From positions 1 to 9,697 of the forward strand of contig JAFYBI010000358.1 of NCBI GenBank assembly GCA_017540285.1: a stretch of DNA of 9,697 nucleotides. Direction: 5' to 3'. Below the pieces are notes generated by a model, which was given only the letters and a program-made list of their open reading frames with translations, was not told the origin of the DNA and searched no databases. Source of the DNA: Clostridia bacterium (lineage in GTDB: Bacteria > Bacillota > Clostridia > Oscillospirales > CAG-272). Made by a program: the position numbers and the translations under genes. Below are positions 5,805 to 9,697 of the stretch, one piece after another (within the stretch, counting starts at the first letter, position 1; each line of letters begins with the position of its first letter).

Positions 5805-7673
5805 TTACCACCGGATGTCCGGCGCAGTCTCGTCAAGCGGCGGGATCTCAGGCGTATCGGCGATACTCCGAAGCGGCGCATACCGGACGCCGAATTCAGC
5901 CGGAAAATCCTCGAAGCCGGGGATGCCGTCGGGGCGGAAGTCACCTGCGGCGGGATCGCGGAACCGGACCGAGCGCTTCACGGAGCTGCCGTCCTGCCCG
6001 GAGAGAGAGGAGAGCGCGTCCGCATGCATGGGGGAATCCGCCGGGACCGCGGGATCGCAGAGGATATTGCCGTCGATCCGCTCGCCCCAGCGCGCCGGCA
6101 TCCCGTAGGGAGAATACGGGCGGAAGAGGATGTTGTTCTCCACGCGATCGCCGCTCTCCGGATACCACACATGGACGTGGACGGTGTTGCCGAGGCAGAT
6201 ATTATGCCGCACCGTGCGGAAGAAGCCCTCGCGGAGCTTGATCCCGCCGCGGAGGCAGAGATTCTCTTCGATGAGGCAGCAGGACGAACCGTCGTCGAGG
6301 TCGATGTCCCATCCCCGGTCGCAGCGGAAGCGGCTTCGGACGATCGCGTTCGGAGCGATCATGTCGAGGGCGGCGAGCTTTCCCGCATCGCGGTCGTCGA
6401 GGCCCGCAAGATGCCAGTACCGGTCGCGGCCCCAGGAATTGTAGCTGCCGTGGTCCCCCGTCTCGCGGACGGTGTCAAAGACGTCGCAGCCCTCGATCCG
6501 GTGTCCCCCGAAGGTCCCCTCGGAGACGTTGATCCCCGCCCGGGACGTGTGGCAGACCGTGCAGTTTTTCACGGTGATCCGCGCGGCCATGGAGATCTCC
6601 ACGCCCGTCGCCTGCTTCTCCGTCAGCCCGACGTGCTCGATCAGGCAGTCCTCGACAAGGCCGTCCTTCGGGTAGGCATCGGATCTCGGGCCGGGGGTGC
6701 GGTCGATCGTGTCGATGGACTGGGTCTCCCCGCACTCGAAGAGCGGAGAGCGGACCGCTTCCGGACGCCCGACAAAGCAGACGGCGGATGCTCCCATGCG
6801 GTCGAGATGGGTGCGCTTCACGGCGATCCCCCGGCAATCCCCGTCCGCGAACACGCCGTTCGAGCCGATATCCCGGAAGACGCAGCGATCGAGCCCGCAG
6901 TCCTTCGCATCGCGGAAGACGACGGCTCCCCCGCGGTAGATCGTCCAGTCGCTGCGGAGAAGAGGCTCCTTCGTCTTCATGAAGGTGCGGACCGTCCGCT
7001 CGAAGGTCAGGTTTTCAAAGGTGATGTTCTCACAATCGGCACAGTCGAAGAAGCCCTCGGAAACGGCGGCCTCCGCCCGGTCGAGATCGTCGCCGGGAAC
7101 AAGCCGCACCAGCACGCGCCCGTTCTTTGCGTCATAGAACCATTCGCCGGGCTCCGTCAGTTCTTCGCGGATGTTCTCGGCGAACCGGTATTCGCGGTGC
7201 ATCCCCATCTGCCGGTTATTCTGCCAGCCGCCGGTGAGGAGAAGCGTGCCGTCCGGCGCCTTGCCGTCGATGCGGTAGGAAAAGCCTCCCCAGAGGTCGC
7301 GGTGCATCGCGTGGATGTACCCGCCCGCGGGATCGGCCCAGTCCTTCGTCTTCTCCGGAAGGACACAGTCCGCCGCATATCCGCCGAAGGGCGCGTCGGG
7401 ATCGGTCTGTTTCGGATAGCGCGCCATCTCATAAGCCCGCTCCCCGATCCAGAAACCGTCTGCGGCGCCGGGCACGGGTACGGCCCAGAGTCCCGGCTCG
7501 ATCTCCTCGAAATCCGCGCGTCGGAGGGCGACCGTTCCGCAGAGGAGTGCGCCGTCCTCTCCGATGATGCGGATGTTCTTCTTTCCGCGGATCCGTACCG
7601 GCTCCCGGAAGCGGTGAATGCCCGCCGGAATACGGATCTCGGTGTTGTCGTGCCAATCCTGAAAAAGCGTCAT
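5805..7673 (-). CDS. Right-handed parallel beta-helix protein, likely intracellular glycoside hydrolase or lyase
   Basis: A 622-residue protein with no signal peptide or membrane segment, so probably cytosolic. AGGGAGG five bases before the ATG at 7673 fixes the start; longer in-frame starts overlap the promoter. The N-terminus (RIPAGIHRF...IRIIGEDGALLCG) is the usual opening of bacterial beta-helix carbohydrate enzymes, then WIGERAYEMARYPK (75-88). Repeated coils with NITFENLTFE, CVFRDIGSNGVFADGDC, VEDCLIEHVG and RITVKNCTVCHTS fill 215-400. A signature block HGSYNSWGRDRYW (408-420) and WDIDLDDGSS (455-464) probably form the active cleft; their Asp, His and Arg residues are candidate catalytic ones. 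It most resembles large uncharacterised beta-helix proteins of gut bacteria and may be near CAZy GH141, but I cannot confirm a family. It lies 119 bp after the solute-binding-protein gene on the same strand, which suggests breakdown of imported oligosaccharides. Confidence 0.8.
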   Translation of the reverse strand: MTLFQDWHDNTEIRIPAGIHRFREPVRIRGKKNIRIIGEDGALLCGTVALRRADFEEIEPGLWAVPVPGAADGFWIGERAYEMARYPKQTDPDAPFGGYAADCVLPEKTKDWADPAGGYIHAMHRDLWGGFSYRIDGKAPDGTLLLTGGWQNNRQMGMHREYRFAENIREELTEPGEWFYDAKNGRVLVRLVPGDDLDRAEAAVSEGFFDCADCENITFENLTFERTVRTFMKTKEPLLRSDWTIYRGGAVVFRDAKDCGLDRCVFRDIGSNGVFADGDCRGIAVKRTHLDRMGASAVCFVGRPEAVRSPLFECGETQSIDTIDRTPGPRSDAYPKDGLVEDCLIEHVGLTEKQATGVEISMAARITVKNCTVCHTSRAGINVSEGTFGGHRIEGCDVFDTVRETGDHGSYNSWGRDRYWHLAGLDDRDAGKLAALDMIAPNAIVRSRFRCDRGWDIDLDDGSSCCLIEENLCLRGGIKLREGFFRTVRHNICLGNTVHVHVWYPESGDRVENNILFRPYSPYGMPARWGERIDGNILCDPAVPADSPMHADALSSLSGQDGSSVKRSVRFRDPAAGDFRPDGIPGFEDFPAEFGVRYAPLRSIADTPEIPPLDETAPDIRW

Positions 7674-7733
7674 GGTGTCCTCCCTGCGCCGCCTGGTGAT
7701 CCGAGGGAGACTTCGCGCCTCCCCGCCGTTCCC

Positions 7734-7762
7734 ATTATACCAGATCGCCTGACGCGATGCAA
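7734..7762 (-). promoter_or_regulatory. Promoter of the beta-helix gene
   Basis: Minus strand: perfect -10 TATAAT (7734-7739) preceded by TCTGG (extended TGn), and a poor -35 TTGCAT (7757-7762) at 17-bp spacing. The 5' UTR is about 54 bases and contains GGGAG-N9-CTCCC (7705-7723), a possible small hairpin ahead of the ribosome site. Confidence 0.7.
7744..7758. promoter_or_regulatory. Inverted repeat inside the beta-helix promoter
   Basis: ATCGC-CTGAC-GCGAT is a perfect 5-bp dyad lying between the -35 and -10 of the beta-helix promoter, where a bound repressor would block polymerase. Sugar-responsive control would fit the gene, but the regulator is not in the window. There is no T-run, so it is not a convincing terminator for the upstream gene. 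Confidence 0.3.
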
Positions 7763-7792
7763 GGGGAAATCGCGCTCGCGCACAGCCGAATT

Positions 7793-9697
7793 TCAATGAT
7801 GCTCCGCCAGCCAGATCGACACGCGGGACTGGATCTTTGCGGCGCAGTCGGCAGGTGTGCCGACGCCGGCACCGAAAGCAGACAACTCCTCTGCGACGAT
7901 AGCCTGAATCTCCGGATCGACGAATTCCGTCATGGGATATCCCGCTTTGGTATCGAGAAATTCCCGGAACCGCGCAAGATCGTCTTCTTCGGGTACGCAG
8001 ATGTACCCGGCGCGTTTCAGCGGCTTTGTCCGGGGATCGTTGTCGTTCAGCGATCCGGCAATGACCGAACCGTCATAGTATTGAATCGCGAAGTGCGTCA
8101 GTTCCTTCGGCGCAAGCTTGTCATACCGCGATTTCATGGACGGGACGCCGTAGGAATGCGCCTCCCTGACCAGCTCGCGGATGATTTCTGCCGCAAGGTC
8201 TGGCTTTTTCGAGGTTTTCAGGAGCATGTATGCCTTTTGACAGTACGCCGGTGATCCGTGTCCCTCTGTGCCGGGGAAGCCCGGTGACACCCAGTCCTTT
8301 GTCCCAAAGGTTGATTCGGGGTTCGTTATGTCGCTGAGCTGATAATAAAACGTCCGATTGAATGCGACCTTGCCCGTGTGCAGGTAATCGTACGCCTGAG
8401 GCGTATAGATCTTGAACGGCGCAGAGCGGTACCAGTCGTCGGCGGTGGCGGGCAGGCTCTGACAGAATCGCAGGAACCGTTCAAAATCCGGACTGTCAAA
8501 GGAGCAGACCGCATTTTCACGGTCAATAAACGATTCAAGCGCATTCGGCCCGAGCGTCCACGAAAAGATCTGTTCCCGATTGATAAACTGGCACAGAAGC
8601 AGGGGGGATGTCCATCCCTCCGCGAAATCGAGGAATTCGCTGAGCGTCCAACCATCGGCGTATTGTCCGAGAACGCTCCCGGATCCAACAAGCGTGTAGG
8701 TCTGGAAGGTGTCCGCGATACCCCACATCCCGCCGTTCTCCATGCGGAAGAGCCGCTTCACTGCGCCGAAGAGATTGTCGGGATCGAGGTCCGAGTCACC
8801 CGTGAGATACGGCGTGAGGTCGGCACAGAAATCCTTTTTCACAAGTACATCCGCAACCATACCGCCGGTCTGCCGGATGGGGTCGACCGTGTCGGAGATC
8901 ACGATGTCCGGCCGATAGATCCCTGTGACAATGTCGGTCAGGAGACGGTTCTGACCGCCGTTTGGATTCTCGGAAGTGTTGTAGATCGAATAATCCCGCA
9001 GGACCAGCATCGTTTCCGGATGCGCTTTGTTGTATTCGACAATGAGATCGGTCGGCGCGCTTTGCCCTTTTGACGGATCGAAGGCGGCAGCGATCTCGAT
9101 CGTATCGATCAGGCTGAGATCGACGTCATCCGAGCGTCGGTAGAGCATGAGACGGGGCTCACCGTCAACGGATTCGCTGAGGACAAACGCGTCGTCCCCG
9201 AATGCCCCGGTGAGATGGGCGGCATGCACATTCGAGTTCGCGTAGTTCATAAGCAGTTCGCACGTCGCTTCTTGGTTCTCTTCCCCGGGGACGTACTTCC
9301 ACACGCCGAGGGGAGTCTGCGCGTAGAGGACAGTCTCTTCCGACGGTGCGAACCTCGCAGCGCTTACCTCGTCGGGAAGATCGCGGAGGACTCTTTCCGG
9401 GATCTGAGAGGATTTCGCATAGACCGAAGCGCCGGTATGATTGAAGAGCCAGACCCGGTTGTCCGGTGCGGCGGCGAGGAATCCGGAATTAACGGACGTC
9501 GTGATCGAAGAGACCTTTTCAAGCTCTGCGGTCAGGAGCAAGAGCTCCGCCGATGTTTTGACCCAGACGGTCCCGTCCTCCGTGATGACGAGGGAATAGA
9601 GAATAAAATCGTATTCACGTCCTTCATACGTTGTGAACAGCGGAAGGATCTCACGCTCGCCGAGGAGCGTGCCGTCTTCTGTGGAGAACCGCCGCAG
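7793..9697 (-). CDS. Extracellular solute-binding protein with N-terminal propeller-like region, N-terminus cut by window edge
   Basis: The frame is open from the right edge to TGA at 7795-7793: 634 residues with no convincing start, so the N-terminus (expected lipoprotein signal) lies outside. Visible residues 1-195 have short repeated strands with spaced aromatic and small residues (EDGTVWVKT, FLAAAPDNRVWLFN, VLYAQTPLGVWKYV, RLMLYRR), as in WD/YVTN-like beta-propeller blades. From about 196 (DTIEIAAAFDP) a family-1-type ABC substrate-binding domain follows: LIVEYNKAHPE, NRLLTDIVTGIYRPDIVIS, then KKDFCADLTPYL, WGIADTFQTYTLVGS and the C-terminal WLAEHH. The family normally captures sugars at the cell surface for ABC import. 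No permease or ATPase partner lies in the window; a transporter upstream would fit. Same strand as the beta-helix gene. Solute-binding call fairly firm, propeller call tentative. Confidence 0.75.
   Translation of the reverse strand: MRRFSTEDGTLLGEREILPLFTTYEGREYDFILYSLVITEDGTVWVKTSAELLLLTAELEKVSSITTSVNSGFLAAAPDNRVWLFNHTGASVYAKSSQIPERVLRDLPDEVSAARFAPSEETVLYAQTPLGVWKYVPGEENQEATCELLMNYANSNVHAAHLTGAFGDDAFVLSESVDGEPRLMLYRRSDDVDLSLIDTIEIAAAFDPSKGQSAPTDLIVEYNKAHPETMLVLRDYSIYNTSENPNGGQNRLLTDIVTGIYRPDIVISDTVDPIRQTGGMVADVLVKKDFCADLTPYLTGDSDLDPDNLFGAVKRLFRMENGGMWGIADTFQTYTLVGSGSVLGQYADGWTLSEFLDFAEGWTSPLLLCQFINREQIFSWTLGPNALESFIDRENAVCSFDSPDFERFLRFCQSLPATADDWYRSAPFKIYTPQAYDYLHTGKVAFNRTFYYQLSDITNPESTFGTKDWVSPGFPGTEGHGSPAYCQKAYMLLKTSKKPDLAAEIIRELVREAHSYGVPSMKSRYDKLAPKELTHFAIQYYDGSVIAGSLNDNDPRTKPLKRAGYICVPEEDDLARFREFLDTKAGYPMTEFVDPEIQAIVAEELSAFGAGVGTPADCAAKIQSRVSIWLAEHH

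Noticed and set aside
4466..5944. 492-codon minus-strand open frame opposite the URO-D-like gene
   Set aside because: Runs through the strong bidirectional terminator at 5753-5792 and lacks promoter, ribosome site and motifs.
4675..6108. 477-codon plus-strand frame overlapping the URO-D-like gene
   Set aside because: Arg/His-rich composition typical of a wrong frame; crosses the terminator; the other frame has a ribosome site, promoter and superfamily features.
7770..7785. GCGCGAGCGC-type dyad after the solute-binding-protein gene as a terminator
   Set aside because: The loop is too small for a stable hairpin and there is no T-run beyond ATTT.
7674..7796. 41-residue upstream extension of the beta-helix protein
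   Set aside because: It would include the promoter -10 and the 5' UTR; the ATG at 7673 has a well-spaced AGGGAGG site.
5796..7799. 667-codon open frame on the plus strand opposite the beta-helix gene
   Set aside because: Spans the terminator-proximal region and the beta-helix promoter, has no ribosome site and no recognisable domain; a high-GC shadow of the minus-strand gene.
1..9697. tRNA, rRNA, CRISPR arrays, phage or insertion-sequence genes
   Set aside because: No cloverleaf, regularly spaced repeats, or transposase/integrase motifs seen on either strand.

Overview
This GC-rich window (roughly 60 % GC by eye) looks like a gut-type Clostridia/Firmicutes genome, possibly Oscillospiraceae or Christensenellales. 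The reasons are strong AGGAGG-type ribosome sites, promoters with a TGTG element just upstream of the -10, two XRE regulators with helical-repeat C-termini, an ABC-class ATPase of the COG3044/PF09818 type, and a large solute-binding protein with an N-terminal propeller-like part. The taxon is inferred, not proven. I see no tRNA, rRNA, CRISPR array, transposase or phage gene.

Left part (1-4284, all on the minus strand): in transcription order, an XRE/TPR-like regulator (XRE2, 3481-4284), a regulated leader region (3249-3470), a predicted ABC-class ATPase (1077-3248), and a second XRE/TPR-like regulator (XRE1, running off the left edge at 1-948). The ATPase gene has a near-consensus promoter, a 14-codon leader peptide, two tandem terminator-like hairpins, and a 10-bp pairing that could compete with the first hairpin. 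This is the layout expected of a translation-coupled attenuator. The ATPase also carries a tandemly duplicated N-terminal module. A shared 14-bp sequence, each copy part of a (near-)palindrome, lies upstream of the ATPase promoter and of the XRE1 promoter. It could be an operator linking the three genes into one circuit.

Middle (4285-5804): a divergent promoter region, then a single plus-strand gene for an uncharacterised uroporphyrinogen-decarboxylase (URO-D)-like protein. It has its own promoter and ends in a strong bidirectional terminator.

Right part (5805-9697, minus strand): a solute-binding-protein gene (N-terminus beyond the right edge) followed by a gene for a right-handed parallel beta-helix protein without a signal peptide, which has its own promoter. 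Together they suggest capture of an oligosaccharide outside the cell and its processing inside. The most unusual parts of the window are the attenuator-like leader, the duplicated ATPase N-terminus and the shared operator-like sequence, all around the ATPase gene.
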